Assembly: GCA_020426485.1 (NCBI GenBank)
Contig: JAGQPY010000003.1
Span: forward strand, 4,069 to 56,878
Length of the DNA stretch: 52,810 bases
Direction of reading: 5' to 3'
Source: Planctomycetaceae bacterium
GTDB taxonomy: Bacteria > Planctomycetota > Planctomycetia > Planctomycetales > Planctomycetaceae
The position numbers were made by a program, and so were the translations under genes. The notes under the pieces are model-generated. The model was given only the letters and a program-made list of their open reading frames with translations. It did not search any database and was not told the origin of the DNA. This document shows positions 34,396 through 45,004 of this stretch, in pieces; position 1 is the stretch's first letter, and the number at the start of each line of letters is the position of its first letter.

Positions 34396-36366
34396 CTATG
34401 GATTCATGATTTCCAGCATGATCGTGGGTACAGGTTGAGTTTCAGAATCTTTGTCGCGTTTGCGTGTGCCGACGAGATTAAGAGCAAAAACTCCCGGTCG
34501 AGCTGCTTCCGCAGCAGTAATTGTGAGTTCGCCGGTGCCGTTTGTGATGGCCAGTTTGTCAATGCTGACACCGGGGGGCAATGCGTTCTTCAGATCGGCC
34601 ACAGTGATTTCGATGGGACTCGGTGCGGCAGCATTCGTGGTTACAGTAAACCTGATGACAGCGGTAGACTGAAGTGAAACCTTCACCAGTTCTGAATCAG
34701 GTCGAATTGAAAACGGGGCTGGCGATGTCGTTAGTGCGAACAGGTTTGTCGCAATCTCCGGGCACCGAAACGGCCCCGGCGATTTCTTATCCACAGGACG
34801 ACGAACCGTGACCTGAATCGGTGATGTCTTCCGGTTGTCGGTTGTGTCGACGCAGGAAACAGAGAGTTCGGCAAAGCTGTCGATTTCACTTTCTGCCGTC
34901 AGCGTCAGAAAAGCGGTCGATTGATATTCGCTGATGATCAGTGGCTGAGCGCGAATACCGTCCGGTAGTCCTTCAACGTTTACCTTCAATGGCGCCTTTA
35001 TTCCGATTCTCTTGACCGTTAACGGAATCGAAGCTGTGCCTCCCTTTGGGATCAGAACGGTGTCGATTGTTGTGAAGACTTCGGCTCGTCCGTCTCGATC
35101 AATCAGCAGGTCGTAGGTCCAGTCGATTCCGGATTGGCCGCTGAGTTCCGAAACGGAGAGGAAATAATCACCGGGCTGGCTGACGGCAGCAACCAGCTGA
35201 GCATCGGTATTGCCGTTGTCATCTGATTCGAAGAGTTTTTTCCCTTCGTCGTTCCAAAGTTGAAGGACGACGTCTGCCGGAGATCCGAGTTCTCTGGTCA
35301 GTGCAGTGACCACCAGTGTTCCTTTGGAGGCTGATACTCGGTACCAGTCAACATCCGTCGGTGACTGAAACTGTCCTGCGATATGTCTGACGGTTGGGGC
35401 GATTGTGTTGCCGGATGCCGAGGTGTCGTTCGGCTCTGCCTCGCGAAAGGTCGATTCCTCGACTTCATAAATGCTGGTGAGTCCGGAATATTCTGCATCG
35501 GGGGCTGAGACTGCGACGTTGAACCCACGACCGGAAGATGCACGAAGCAAAGTCCCGGGATCCGTTGCTTCGCCAAGGATCGCGACTTCGTTGGTATCCG
35601 CAGCGCGAGGGAAAGTGCCTCGGATGAGCGGAAACGTTCCGACGCGCAGGTGGAAGAAGTGCGATGGCCCGCCGCTGTGCTTCACGTCTCGCAGTTCAAG
35701 CAAATATGGCCCGGGCTCGTTGGCGATCACTCTGATCTGAGCATCTCCGAACAGTCCTGGAGTGTCGTCGCAGTAGGCGATCTCATGTCCATCGGGGTTC
35801 AGCACTCGGAGAACCGGGTCGATTTCTGAATCGATTCGCCTTGCAAACACTTCAGCGGCGATTGATGCTCCGGCTTCCAGATCCAGCCTGAAGAAACGGG
35901 GCTTTGCTGTGTTGAGATGGCCATCAATGCAGACGTTTGGGGGAATCCTGGGTGCTGAACGCTGATCTTCTGTTGTGTCGGCGAGTCCGTGTGAAGGTAG
36001 GTCGTCCACGACGAACTTCTGTTCTGACGATGTCGATGTCGAATTCAGAACTCGATAACGCCAGACTCCGGGAACGACTGTTTGAGGGATGTTTCCGGTA
36101 AAGGTGATTTTGGTATCAGCCGACTGCGTCCCTTCGCCATCTCTGACGGCTCGCTGCAGTTCACCAAACGGGGTCCACAGATGCATCGCTTCGCTGAGAC
36201 CCGAGCCATGAATTCGGACTGTGGCGACTTTTCCCGGAGCCAGCCCCAAAGATTCCGAGCGATGCACCGTTTGTCCGTGAGCTGAATTCAGAATCAGGAC
36301 CACTACTGTCGCAGACAGGCAAGAGAGGATCGAGAGAATTCGAGAGGGGCTGCGCAGCGGAATCAT
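34396..36366 (-). CDS. Secreted protein with pre-peptidase C-terminal (PPC) domains
   Basis: 656 residues, signal peptide ending near residue 32 (SATVVVLILNSAHGQ). At least two PPC-type beta-sandwich domains are seen: one around CIDGHLNTAKPRFFRLDLEA...DPVLRVLNPDG (about 145-240) and one around EAEPNDTSASGNTIAP...DVDWYRVSASKGTL...DVVLQLWNDEG (about 305-420). The rest is beta-rich with Ig-like features. No protease catalytic motif is visible, so this is not itself a peptidase. PPC proteins are typically paired with DUF1549/DUF1553 genes in planctomycetes, as here (66 bases apart). A surface or periplasmic substrate-binding role is inference. Confidence 0.85.
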   Translation of the reverse strand: MIPLRSPSRILSILSCLSATVVVLILNSAHGQTVHRSESLGLAPGKVATVRIHGSGLSEAMHLWTPFGELQRAVRDGEGTQSADTKITFTGNIPQTVVPGVWRYRVLNSTSTSSEQKFVVDDLPSHGLADTTEDQRSAPRIPPNVCIDGHLNTAKPRFFRLDLEAGASIAAEVFARRIDSEIDPVLRVLNPDGHEIAYCDDTPGLFGDAQIRVIANEPGPYLLELRDVKHSGGPSHFFHLRVGTFPLIRGTFPRAADTNEVAILGEATDPGTLLRASSGRGFNVAVSAPDAEYSGLTSIYEVEESTFREAEPNDTSASGNTIAPTVRHIAGQFQSPTDVDWYRVSASKGTLVVTALTRELGSPADVVLQLWNDEGKKLFESDDNGNTDAQLVAAVSQPGDYFLSVSELSGQSGIDWTYDLLIDRDGRAEVFTTIDTVLIPKGGTASIPLTVKRIGIKAPLKVNVEGLPDGIRAQPLIISEYQSTAFLTLTAESEIDSFAELSVSCVDTTDNRKTSPIQVTVRRPVDKKSPGPFRCPEIATNLFALTTSPAPFSIRPDSELVKVSLQSTAVIRFTVTTNAAAPSPIEITVADLKNALPPGVSIDKLAITNGTGELTITAAEAARPGVFALNLVGTRKRDKDSETQPVPTIMLEIMNP

Positions 36367-37310
36367 GGTGAGCGTTTCTGTGCAGAGACGTGAACGTAGA
36401 CTGCGGCGGGAGATTCAGAGTCTACGGCCAATTCCGGATCGTCGCCAGTACGCAGCGTGGATTGCAGACGGTTGGTGTCATCAAATCCGGATGCAGCCGT
36501 GCGGTGCCCTGTCGGTGAGGCATGAGGCGGCAGCTCTGAATGGGCCGGTTTCAGAACGCACCCGTGGAAAGCTCATCGGGGGGGATGCTCATTTCCGGAA
36601 TCGCTGATTCGCGGGACGGCGCGCACCGGTCGACTGACGTTTGCAGGCAGTTTGCGTCACCGAGTGCTCGCAGGTCGTCGATTTCATGGGGGCAGATCCC
36701 TTCGTGGCGTGGATCGGTGTGAGAACACCAGTTTTTCGCCATTGGTCCTTTCGAGTTGCGGGGGTTGCCAGACGCCGTGAAGAGTCTTGACGCGGGAAAA
36801 CGCCGTTTGTTTCGACCGATGTCTCAGGTAGGGATACGTGGAAACCGGTGCGGCCTGTCGGGCCACGAATTGAGGGAAGAAAGACTCTTCAGAGTGTTGG
36901 GGCGGACCCTCGTTCATTCGACCGTCCGCCCACCTCGACGGAATTGCTGCGAAAAAGTGTACAATGCTGCGAGGGGGGGACGCGGATGATTTTTCCACAG
37001 ATACTCCGGGCTGTTCGCGGTTTGGTTCGGGGCTGTCGTGGTCTTTGCCGCACTTCGGGCTTAAAATCGAGGGAAAACTCCCTGTTCCAACGGCTTTTGT
37101 CGTCGACAGATTCCGAAACAGGTTTGTGTTGCCGCTGGGAAAAGTCCGATTACAATACGCGACTTCGAAATTCCCCGCTGGCACTTCGTTGTCGGTCCCG
37201 ATGGGCGATCGGCCTCGACGATCAACGTCGAATCGGTCGGTTTTTACGGGGAGAACAGCCCGTTCGTCACATTTTGCAGAACCCCGAGTTTCGGGGGCGG
37301 TTAAGAATCC
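36367..37310. other. Long gene-free region upstream of rpsR
   Basis: This 944-base divergent spacer carries the start side of the PPC gene and the leader of rpsR. Open frames on both strands lack ribosome sites and have unlikely compositions (many Arg/Ser/Cys). The only strong signal is the promoter at 37129-37156. No tRNA, repeat array or known riboswitch was recognised. Confidence 0.45.
37129..37156 (+). promoter_or_regulatory. Probable sigma-70 type promoter of rpsR
   Basis: TTGCCG (37129-37134) and TACAAT (37151-37156) are separated by 16 bases. Transcription from near 37163 would give a leader of about 150 bases before the S18 start, long enough for control by structure. Confidence 0.5.
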
Positions 37311-37592
37311 ATGCCAACGATTTCCAAAACAGATCTTAAGAAGCTTCGAAAACGTCGTGCTCGTCTGAAAAAGAAGAAGATGACGTGTCCGTTCACAGCC
37401 GGAGGCGTCGTGCCTCGACCGGTTTATGTGGACTACAAAGATCTGAAAACTCTGAAAAACCTGATCGACCGCGAAGGTCGAATTCTGCCTCGGCGTCGCA
37501 CCGGAACATCGGCTCTGTACCAGCGTGCCGTTCGTACTGCGATTCTGCGGGCTCGCTTTATTGGACTGCTGCCATATGTTTCAGAAGAGTAG
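37311..37592 (+). CDS. rpsR: 30S ribosomal protein S18
   Basis: 93 residues. After a basic N-terminus ([14 protein letters not shown]) come [40 protein letters not shown] and [11 protein letters not shown], the full S18 pattern. In zinc-type S18 the first block has CxxC and the second TGTCxxH; here they read CPFT and TGTSALY. So only one of the four ligand positions remains and the protein should be zinc-free. It stands alone rather than in the common rpsF-rpsR-rplI order. A terminator follows. Confidence 0.95.
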   Translation: MPTISKTDLKKLRKRRARLKKKKMTCPFTAGGVVPRPVYVDYKDLKTLKNLIDREGRILPRRRTGTSALYQRAVRTAILRARFIGLLPYVSEE

Positions 37593-37622
37593 TCAGATGG
37601 CTTGAATCGGATTTGATTTCCG

Positions 37623-37654
37623 CCGGAGCTTCTCAATCAGAGCTCCGGTTTTTT
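37623..37654 (+). terminator. Intrinsic terminator after rpsR
   Basis: CCGGAGCT (37623-37630) pairs with AGCTCCGG (37641-37648) around a 10-base loop, followed directly by TTTTTT. This is a textbook 8-bp GC-rich stem. Confidence 0.9.
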
Positions 37655-37678
37655 ATTGCGCGATGAGTTGGGTTGAGA

Positions 37679-38722
37679 ATGATGATGACGGGGATCCGAT
37701 CCGCGGTTTTGAGTTTTTGCTGGCTGTTCTTCGCCGCTTCGACATGTGCGTCGTCGCCTGTTCGAGTCATCTTCGATACGGATATCACAGGAGATGTTGA
37801 TGACGTGCTGGCGTTGGCAATGCTTCACGCGCTGCAGGATCGAGGTCATTGCGAACTGTTGGCGGTGACGGTGTCAAAGGTTAATCCTCTGACCGGGCCG
37901 TTTGTGGATGCCGTCAATACATTCTACGGACGTCCCGAAATCCCGATTGGCATCACACGACAGGCTCAGGTCAGAGACAGCCGGTACCTGAACCTGGTCA
38001 ACCACAAGACGGGAGTTGATTCGACTGCATATCGGTACCCGCACGATTTGCTCAGCAACGAAGATGCTCCGGCCGCAGTCGCACTCCTGCGAAAGGTGTT
38101 GTCACAGCAGCCGGACCACTCGGTCGTCATCGTGCAGGTAGGATTGGCGGTGAATATTGCTCGCTTGCTGCAAAGTCGTCCGGATGAGTGGTCTTCTCTG
38201 GACGGTGTTTCGCTGGTCCGTCAGAAGGTAAAGTTGCTGTCCGTGATGGCTGGAGCCTTCACGGCCATCAATGGTGATCTTCGATATCACGAGGCGAATG
38301 TCCGGAATGACATCCCATCGATGCAGCAGCTGGCGAATTTGTGGCCGGACGATGTTCCTGTGATCTGGTCCGGATTTGAAATCGGAATTGCCGCTCCCTA
38401 TCCGCGGCGGAGCATTGCAAATGACTTTTCCTACGTTCCCGGACACATTGTTCGCGAGGCTTATTTGTTGCACAGCGGTCCGGAGCATGATCGACCGACG
38501 TGGGACCTGACGAGCGTTCTGTATGCGGTCTTTCCGGATCGGGGATACTTTGGTGTCTCCGAGGCCGGTCGGGTGACGGTTGATGACGACAGCTTCACGG
38601 CTTTTCAGGTCGGTGCAGGGCACCGCGATCGATTTCTGACGATGGATCAGACTCAGTCTGTTCGCGTGAAAGAGGCTTTGGTTCAGCTTGTGAGTCAGCC
38701 GCCGGTCTTGATGGGAAAGTGA
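37679..38722 (+). CDS. Secreted nucleoside hydrolase (inosine-uridine type)
   Basis: 347 residues from the first of three adjacent ATGs (37679). The signal peptide (VLSFCWLFFAASTCASS) shows it is exported. The calcium-binding N-terminal motif FDTDITGDVDDVLALAM follows the family's DTDxxxDxDD pattern, with later GPFVDAVNTFYGR, VVIVQVGLAVNIARLL, VMAGAF and a C-terminal TWDLTSVLYAVFPD that holds the last calcium Asp. It should split nucleosides to ribose and base in the periplasm, for scavenging. Cytoplasmic homologues are more usual; export is common in planctomycetes. Confidence 0.88.
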   Translation: MMMTGIRSAVLSFCWLFFAASTCASSPVRVIFDTDITGDVDDVLALAMLHALQDRGHCELLAVTVSKVNPLTGPFVDAVNTFYGRPEIPIGITRQAQVRDSRYLNLVNHKTGVDSTAYRYPHDLLSNEDAPAAVALLRKVLSQQPDHSVVIVQVGLAVNIARLLQSRPDEWSSLDGVSLVRQKVKLLSVMAGAFTAINGDLRYHEANVRNDIPSMQQLANLWPDDVPVIWSGFEIGIAAPYPRRSIANDFSYVPGHIVREAYLLHSGPEHDRPTWDLTSVLYAVFPDRGYFGVSEAGRVTVDDDSFTAFQVGAGHRDRFLTMDQTQSVRVKEALVQLVSQPPVLMGK

Positions 38723-38744
38723 TTCGTCCCGTCGCGTGGATCTG

Positions 38745-39278
38745 TCACTTCTTTGGTCGGAACGTGACGAAGCGAGAATCGTTTGTTTCCAGAAACGGGC
38801 CTCCAATCAGGTCAATGCAGTATGGGATGGCCGGAAAGACGGCGTCCAGGCATTGAGCGATCGCCTTTGGCTGGCCCGGAAGATTGACGATCAGGCACTT
38901 TCCTCGAATACCAGCCGTCTGCCGCGACAGGATTGCTGTCGGAACGTAGTTCAGTGAGACCGATCGCATCTGTTCGCCGAATCCAGGCAGCATCTTCTCA
39001 CATACGGCTTCCGTGGCCTCCGGAGTGACATCCCGCAGTGCCGGGCCGGTGCCACCGGTTGTGATGATCAGGCTGCAGCTTTCTTCCACCGCCAGCCGAA
39101 TCAGCGCGTCGCGAATGTTAGAAACATCGTCACTGACGGTCTCCGGCTTGGGTACCCAATCCGAAGTCAGGACTTCCTGCAGGTAGGACTGAATCGCGGG
39201 GCCACCCCGGTCTTCATATTCTCCCCGACTCGCTCGATCCGATACCGTGAGAATGCCGATATTCGCAGGACTCGCCAT
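38745..39278 (-). CDS. Molybdopterin adenylyltransferase-type protein (MogA/MoaB family)
   Basis: 177 residues from ATG at 39278, with GGGAAGG 6 nt upstream; five more residues are possible from an earlier start. ILTVSDRASRGEYEDRGGPA, LIITTGGTGPALRDVTPEAT (molybdopterin-binding loop) and LIVNLPGQPKAIAQCLDAVF are the family signatures. It adds AMP to molybdopterin before metal insertion, or acts as MoaB-like protein of less clear activity. No other Mo-cofactor genes lie here. It converges on the nucleoside hydrolase gene. Confidence 0.88.
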   Translation of the reverse strand: MASPANIGILTVSDRASRGEYEDRGGPAIQSYLQEVLTSDWVPKPETVSDDVSNIRDALIRLAVEESCSLIITTGGTGPALRDVTPEATEAVCEKMLPGFGEQMRSVSLNYVPTAILSRQTAGIRGKCLIVNLPGQPKAIAQCLDAVFPAIPYCIDLIGGPFLETNDSRFVTFRPKK

Positions 39279-39451
39279 CACAAACCTTCCCATTTAAGGA
39301 TGCCGGTCTAAGATACGAGACACGGCGAGATTGATGAAAGTGCTGGACAGTTTGAGACGGTCGATTCCCGTTTTTTGATGAACGTCAAGCTTCCCTCATT
39401 CGGTGGTGAGCCGATTTTTCTGACTAACTGAGACCCATACCTGGTCAATTC

Positions 39452-42352
39452 ATGGCAGCCCCATCGCAACCGGCCGCAGCTCCCCAGTTTCTGGACAGTC
39501 CGCCTCCTTCCGCCGTCAGTTCACGTCGTTCCGTGGCCCAGATCAGTGCGCAGAGTCTGGCGTTCATTGAACATCAGTATGCAGCCTATCTGCACGATCG
39601 GAATTCGGTTTCGCCCGACTGGCGAGGCTATTTCGACGAGATCCATTCCGGTAACGAAGAGATGACGGCATCGGTGCTGGAGGCCGCCCCGTTTCAGCAG
39701 AAAAGCATCTTCCACCGGAACGCGCCGATGCCGACTCATGCATCGCGACCTCCGGAAGCTCCGATTGCTGCGAACGCACCGGAGAATGTGATCCTGCAGG
39801 AGCGGCTTGACCAGCTGATTCGAAATTACCGGGTCCGTGGTCACATTGTTGCTCAGATCGATCCTCTGCATGCCAAACGTCCGTCGCCTCCTGAACTGGA
39901 TCCGGCTTTTTACGGTTTCACCCAGGAACACATGCAGATGGAGTTTTCCACGCAATGGTTCGGAGGTGCTGAGTGCCGAACGTTGCAGGATATGTTGTCC
40001 TGGCTGGAAATGACTTACTGTCGTTCTATCGGCGTGCAGTTCATGCATATCGACAGCCTGCAGGTTCGATCCTGGCTGCGTGACCGAATGGAACGTTCGG
40101 GTAATCGCATCAAGTTGTCGCGGGATGAGCAGGTCCGCATTCTGACCAGGCTCAGCGATGCGGTCATGTTCGAGGAGTTTGTTCAGAAGAAGTACGTCGG
40201 TGCCAAAAGCTTTTCCCTTGAAGGTGCGGAAAGTCTGATTCCACTGCTGGATCTGGCCATCGAACGCGCCGGTGCGCAGGGCATTGATCTGATTGTGATG
40301 GGAATGGCTCATCGCGGTCGGCTGAATGTTCTGGCCAACATCATGGGAAAACGCCCTGGAAAGATCTTTCGGGAGTTCGAAGACCGCGACCCGGAACAGC
40401 ACATGGGGCGTGGCGATGTGAAATACCACCTTGGATACAGTTCTGACTGGAAAACCATGTCCGGTCAGGAAGTTCACCTGACGTTGTGCTTCAATCCCAG
40501 CCATCTGGAATTCGTGAATCCGGTGGTGCTTGGAAGACTGCGCAGCAAGCAGGATGATCGAGGCGACTACGACCGAACTCGAAGCATGGGCATTATCATT
40601 CACGGCGATGCCGCTTTCGCTGGTGAAGGCGTCGTGCAGGAGACTCTCAATTTAAGCGAACTGGCCGGATATCAAACGGGCGGCACGCTGCACATCATCG
40701 TGAACAATCAGGTCGGCTTCACGACGTCTCCTTCAGAAGGTCGTTCGTGTACCTATGCAACTGATGTAGCCAGAATGCTGCAAAGCCCCATCTTTCACGT
40801 TAATGGTGAAGATCCGGAAGCGGTGGCTCAGGTGGTTCATCTGGCGATGGACTTCCGTCAGAAGTTTCGTCGGGATGTGATCATCGATATGTACTGCTTC
40901 CGCCGTCGTGGGCACAACGAAGGAGATGAACCAGCGTTCACACAGCCCACGATGTATCAGATGATTCGTCAGCGGAAGTCCGTTTTCGAAAGTTATCTGG
41001 ATAGCCTGCTGAAGTTTAACGAGCTGACTCGCCAGGAGGCCGAGCAGATTGTGGAGCGACGGGCGAAGGTGCTGGAAGACGAACTTGCAGAAGCAAGGAA
41101 GGACCAGTTTTCGTCGCTGACCGACAGTGGCGGCGGAGTCTGGAAGGGATACTTCGGCGGTCCGGCCTCTAATGCCGACCGAGTTGAGACGTCTGTTGCT
41201 GCCGATGAACTCCAGCGTCTGGGGCAGATCCTCTCGACACCGCCCACAGATTTTACTCCACATCCGCGCCTGAAGCGAATTCTGGAACAGCGGCTTCAAA
41301 TGGCGGCGGGTGATGTTCCGCTGGATTGGGGTATGGCGGAAATTCTTGCTTTGGGATCTCTGGTCAGCGAGGGGCGACAACTGCGATTCAGCGGTCAGGA
41401 TGTTCGGCGAGGAACATTCAGTCATCGGCACGCGGCTTTGCATGATGCGAACGATGGACGGATCTGGATTGGTCTGAAGGAACTGGCCACGCGTCGCGAG
41501 CAGGTGGAAATCTATAACAGCCCGCTTTCTGAAATCGGTGTGCTGGGTTTCGAATACGGATACAGTCTGGACTACCCCGGCGCGCTGACGATTTGGGAAG
41601 CTCAGTTCGGCGACTTTGTCAACGTGGCACAGGTGATCATCGATCAGTTCATCTGCAGTGCCGAAGATAAATGGAATCGACTCAGCGGACTGGTCATGCT
41701 GCTGCCTCATGGTTTCGAGGGTCAGGGGCCGGAACATTCCAGCGCGCGGCTGGAACGATTTCTGATGCTGGCGGCGGAAGACAACATGCAGGTCGTGGTG
41801 CCGACCACTCCGGCTCAGCACTTTCATCTTCTGCGGCGTCAAACACTGCGGATGTGGAAGAAGCCGCTGGTGGTGATGACGCCCAAGAGTCTGCTGCGTC
41901 ACAAAGACGCCGTTTCTCCTCTGGCCGATCTCACATCCGGCCGGTTCCATGAAGTTCTCGCGGATCATCAGCTATCAGAGCCATCGCAGGTACAACGCAT
42001 TCTTTTGTGTTCCGGCAAGATCTACTACGAACTCGAAAGTTTGCGACGGGAAATGAATTGTCAGCACACCGCTCTGATTCGGCTGGAGCAGCTGTATCCG
42101 TTTCCTGAAGCGGAATTGGCTCAGGCCCTGGCTCCGTTCGGAGCGGACGTTCCGGTATTCTGGGTTCAGGAAGAGCCACGAAACATGGGGGCGTGGCCGT
42201 TTATGAGAATCAGGTTCGGAGACCGACTTGGTGAGTCTCACCCGTTTGCCGGGATCACACGACGTGAATCGGCAAGTCCGGCAACCGGCTCCGGAACCAG
42301 TCACAGAATTGAACAACAGGCCATCCTGAAAGAGGCATTTGAAATCACATGA
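39452..42352 (+). CDS. sucA: 2-oxoglutarate dehydrogenase E1 component
   Basis: 966 residues, a normal length for OdhA/SucA. The N-terminal ~45 residues (low complexity, then [20 protein letters not shown]) carry the E2-binding helix, followed by [20 protein letters not shown]. The thiamine diphosphate domain has [46 protein letters not shown] and [16 protein letters not shown]. The transketolase-like domain has [30 protein letters not shown] and [20 protein letters not shown]. It decarboxylates 2-oxoglutarate in the citric acid cycle. It is the first gene of a complete three-gene operon; the E2 start overlaps its stop. Confidence 0.96.
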   Translation: MAAPSQPAAAPQFLDSPPPSAVSSRRSVAQISAQSLAFIEHQYAAYLHDRNSVSPDWRGYFDEIHSGNEEMTASVLEAAPFQQKSIFHRNAPMPTHASRPPEAPIAANAPENVILQERLDQLIRNYRVRGHIVAQIDPLHAKRPSPPELDPAFYGFTQEHMQMEFSTQWFGGAECRTLQDMLSWLEMTYCRSIGVQFMHIDSLQVRSWLRDRMERSGNRIKLSRDEQVRILTRLSDAVMFEEFVQKKYVGAKSFSLEGAESLIPLLDLAIERAGAQGIDLIVMGMAHRGRLNVLANIMGKRPGKIFREFEDRDPEQHMGRGDVKYHLGYSSDWKTMSGQEVHLTLCFNPSHLEFVNPVVLGRLRSKQDDRGDYDRTRSMGIIIHGDAAFAGEGVVQETLNLSELAGYQTGGTLHIIVNNQVGFTTSPSEGRSCTYATDVARMLQSPIFHVNGEDPEAVAQVVHLAMDFRQKFRRDVIIDMYCFRRRGHNEGDEPAFTQPTMYQMIRQRKSVFESYLDSLLKFNELTRQEAEQIVERRAKVLEDELAEARKDQFSSLTDSGGGVWKGYFGGPASNADRVETSVAADELQRLGQILSTPPTDFTPHPRLKRILEQRLQMAAGDVPLDWGMAEILALGSLVSEGRQLRFSGQDVRRGTFSHRHAALHDANDGRIWIGLKELATRREQVEIYNSPLSEIGVLGFEYGYSLDYPGALTIWEAQFGDFVNVAQVIIDQFICSAEDKWNRLSGLVMLLPHGFEGQGPEHSSARLERFLMLAAEDNMQVVVPTTPAQHFHLLRRQTLRMWKKPLVVMTPKSLLRHKDAVSPLADLTSGRFHEVLADHQLSEPSQVQRILLCSGKIYYELESLRREMNCQHTALIRLEQLYPFPEAELAQALAPFGADVPVFWVQEEPRNMGAWPFMRIRFGDRLGESHPFAGITRRESASPATGSGTSHRIEQQAILKEAFEIT

Positions 42353-43518
42353 GCAGCGAAGAAGTTGAGATCCGAGTTCCGTCTGTGGGTGAATCCATTT
42401 CCGAAGTTTTCATCGGTGAATGGTATGTTGACGAAGGCGGTTCCGTTGCAGCCGACGACAACGTTGTCGGATTGGAGACCGACAAGGCGACATTTGAAGT
42501 GCCTGCTCCCGTCAGCGGCAAGGTCACACGAATTCTGAAGGCCGCCGGCGAAACGGCCGAAGTCGGCGAGGTCATTGCCTACATGGCCGAAGGTGCTGCT
42601 CCAAAGTCGGCTCCTTCTGAGGGGGCTTCGAAGTCTGGTGCGGCGCCAACGAAGAATCCGCCCTCCGGTGGGCACGTCATGCCGGCGGCTGAGCGATTGA
42701 TGGACGAAAACAAAGTTCCTCCGAACGCTGTCGCGGGCAGCGGTCCGGGAGGCCGGGTTCTGAAAGAAGATGTTGCTCGCTACGTCGCAGCGGGAACTTC
42801 AAAAAACAGTGGCGGGCTTCGCGAAACAAAGACCGTTCCACTCAGTCCCATTCGGCAAACAATTGCTCAGCGTCTGGTTTCGGCCCAGCAAAACGCTGCT
42901 CTGCTGACAACGTTCAATGAAATCGACATGCTGGCCGTTAAAACTCTGCGGCAGAATTATGGAGAAGCATTCGAGAAAAAGTACGGCATCAAACTGGGAT
43001 TTATGTCGTTCTTTGTGCGGGCTGTCGTGGACGCGTCACAGCAGTTTCCTGCGATCAATGCTCAGATGGACGGCAACAAACTGATCTACCACAACTACTG
43101 CGATATCGGGATTGCCGTGGGCGGCGGGAAGGGGCTTGTCGTGCCGGTTCTTCGCAATGCGGAAAGTCTCAGCTTTGCAGAGATCGAACACCGGATCATT
43201 GATTTTGCAGTGCGAGCAAAGAAGAACCAGATCGGCCTGGAAGAACTGGAAGGGGGCACCTTCACGATTACGAACGGCGGTGTGTATGGATCGCTGTTGT
43301 CCACTCCAATTGTGAACCCACCTCAAAGTGGTGTTCTGGGGATGCATGGGATTGTAGATCGCCCGGTTGCGGTTAACGGTCAGGTGGTCATCCGTCCCAT
43401 GATGTACGTCGCGCTGACCTACGATCATCGCGTTGTGGATGGGCGTGAAGCGGTGTCGTTCCTGAAGCGTGTGAAAGACGTCATCGAAGATCCTTCTCGA
43501 CTGTTCCTTGAAGTCTGA
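42349..43518 (+). CDS. sucB: Dihydrolipoamide succinyltransferase (E2 of 2-oxoglutarate dehydrogenase)
   Basis: 389 residues. Lipoyl domain with Lys46 in [15 protein letters not shown], then an Ala/Ser/Pro linker, a peripheral-subunit binding domain (about 110-145, [20 protein letters not shown]), and the catalytic domain: [56 protein letters not shown] and the active site [12 protein letters not shown] near residue 360. One lipoyl domain, as usual. The ATGA overlap with sucA couples translation. It passes the succinyl group to CoA and forms the complex core. Confidence 0.96.
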   Translation: MSSEEVEIRVPSVGESISEVFIGEWYVDEGGSVAADDNVVGLETDKATFEVPAPVSGKVTRILKAAGETAEVGEVIAYMAEGAAPKSAPSEGASKSGAAPTKNPPSGGHVMPAAERLMDENKVPPNAVAGSGPGGRVLKEDVARYVAAGTSKNSGGLRETKTVPLSPIRQTIAQRLVSAQQNAALLTTFNEIDMLAVKTLRQNYGEAFEKKYGIKLGFMSFFVRAVVDASQQFPAINAQMDGNKLIYHNYCDIGIAVGGGKGLVVPVLRNAESLSFAEIEHRIIDFAVRAKKNQIGLEELEGGTFTITNGGVYGSLLSTPIVNPPQSGVLGMHGIVDRPVAVNGQVVIRPMMYVALTYDHRVVDGREAVSFLKRVKDVIEDPSRLFLEV

Positions 43519-43540
43519 ATCGAGAGAACTGCAGTTCGAC

Positions 43541-44929
43541 ATGTCTGAATCATATGATCTGATTGTGATTGGTGCCGGTCCCGGAGGCTATGTGGCCGCC
43601 ATCCGTGCTGCCCAGTTGGGAATGAAGGCGGCCGTTGTGGAGCGGGATGCAAAACTCGGCGGAACGTGCCTGCGCGTTGGTTGTATTCCCAGCAAAGCTC
43701 TGTTGGAGGCCACAGAGTTGTATGAGCAGTCAACCACAACTTTTGCCGATCGTGGCATCGTTGTGGACCGAGTATCCGTTGATCTGCCCAAACTGATGGG
43801 TTATCGGGAAGAGGTGGTCTCGACTCTGGCGACCGGCATTCAGGGGCTGCTGAAGAAGAATCGAGTGGACCGATTGACGGGGCATGCCTGTCTGCTGGGC
43901 GACGGTCAGGTGTCCGTTCAGAGTGGCGACCAAAGAAGCACGTATTCCGCAAAGCGAATCCTGCTGGCCACCGGAAGTGCATCCAGTTCATTTCCCGGCA
44001 TGGAGCCTGATGGCGACCGCATTGGTACCAGCACTGAAGCGCTGACGTGGCCGGAAGTGCCGGATCGTCTGGTCGTGATTGGGGCCGGTGTGATTGGGCT
44101 TGAGCTGGGGACAGTCTGGAGACGGCTGGGTTCAAAAGTTACCGTCCTGGAGTATTTGCCTCGGATTTTGCCGGGACTGGATTCGCAGCTGGCGAAAGAA
44201 GCGCAGAAGATCCTGCAGCATCAGGGAATGGAATTTCGATTGGGCACAAAGGTCCGGTCCGTCACATCTGATGGTTCCGGCTGTCTGATTGAGATCGAAG
44301 GGGCGGATTCGATTTCCTGTGACCGTGTCCTGATTTCCGTGGGGCGCCGTCCCTACACGGAAGGGCTGGGACTGGAAGCGGCAGGTGTGAAAACGGATCG
44401 CCGCGGATTTGTACAGGTCGATTCCCGGTATCAAACCACCGCGTCGGGTGTCTTTGCCGTCGGGGATGTGATTGGTGGTGCGATGCTGGCTCACAAGGCC
44501 GAAGAAGAAGGCATTGCCTGTGTCGAAAAGATGGTCACAGGTCACGGGCATGTGAACTACGGCACAATTCCGGGCGTGATTTATACGTCGCCGGAAATTG
44601 CCTCCGTGGGAGAGACCGAAGACGCTCTGAAAGAGCAGGGCGTTGCTTACCGTGTTGGTCGCTTTGCTTTTGCCGCCAACGGTCGAGCGCGCGCCTCCGG
44701 CCATACCGAGGGGTTCGTGAAGGTGCTGGCGGATGCTCAGACGGATCGTGTTTTAGGTGTCCACGTCATTGGCCAGCATGCAGGCGAGTTGATCGCGGAA
44801 GCCGCCGTGGCGATGGAGTTTGGTGCAAGCAGCGAAGATATTGCTCGATGCTGCCATGCGCATCCGACTTTATCCGAAGCCATCAAAGAGGCCGCACTGG
44901 CTGTCGACAGGCGAGCCATACATTCCTGA
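43541..44929 (+). CDS. lpdA: Dihydrolipoyl dehydrogenase (E3)
   Basis: 462 residues from ATG at 43541; an in-frame TTG at 43508 is less likely. FAD site VIGAGPGGYVAAIRAAQLGM, redox Cys43 and Cys48 in GGTCLRVGCIPSKALL, NAD site VVIGAGVIGLELGTVW, FAD-contact GVFAVGDVIGGAMLAHKAEE and the C-terminal His/Glu pair in HAHPTLSEAIKEA. It reoxidises the lipoyl group and makes NADH. It lies 22 bases after sucB, so the complex is encoded in one transcript; it may also serve other 2-oxoacid complexes or the glycine cleavage system. Confidence 0.96.
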   Translation: MSESYDLIVIGAGPGGYVAAIRAAQLGMKAAVVERDAKLGGTCLRVGCIPSKALLEATELYEQSTTTFADRGIVVDRVSVDLPKLMGYREEVVSTLATGIQGLLKKNRVDRLTGHACLLGDGQVSVQSGDQRSTYSAKRILLATGSASSSFPGMEPDGDRIGTSTEALTWPEVPDRLVVIGAGVIGLELGTVWRRLGSKVTVLEYLPRILPGLDSQLAKEAQKILQHQGMEFRLGTKVRSVTSDGSGCLIEIEGADSISCDRVLISVGRRPYTEGLGLEAAGVKTDRRGFVQVDSRYQTTASGVFAVGDVIGGAMLAHKAEEEGIACVEKMVTGHGHVNYGTIPGVIYTSPEIASVGETEDALKEQGVAYRVGRFAFAANGRARASGHTEGFVKVLADAQTDRVLGVHVIGQHAGELIAEAAVAMEFGASSEDIARCCHAHPTLSEAIKEAALAVDRRAIHS

Positions 44930-45004
44930 TCGGTCGTGGTTTTCTCCTCAGCAGACTGTTGACGCAATGGGTGCGCTCGCTCAGCAGCCTGGCGGCACCG
45001 ATCT

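Noticed and set aside
36684-37339. Long open frames on both strands upstream of rpsR
   Set aside because: Arg/Ser/Cys-rich compositions with no recognisable domain. The plus-strand one runs through the rpsR promoter and leader.
37629-38722. A tightly coupled rpsR-nucleoside hydrolase operon
   Set aside because: A strong terminator lies between the two genes, so joint transcription is unlikely.
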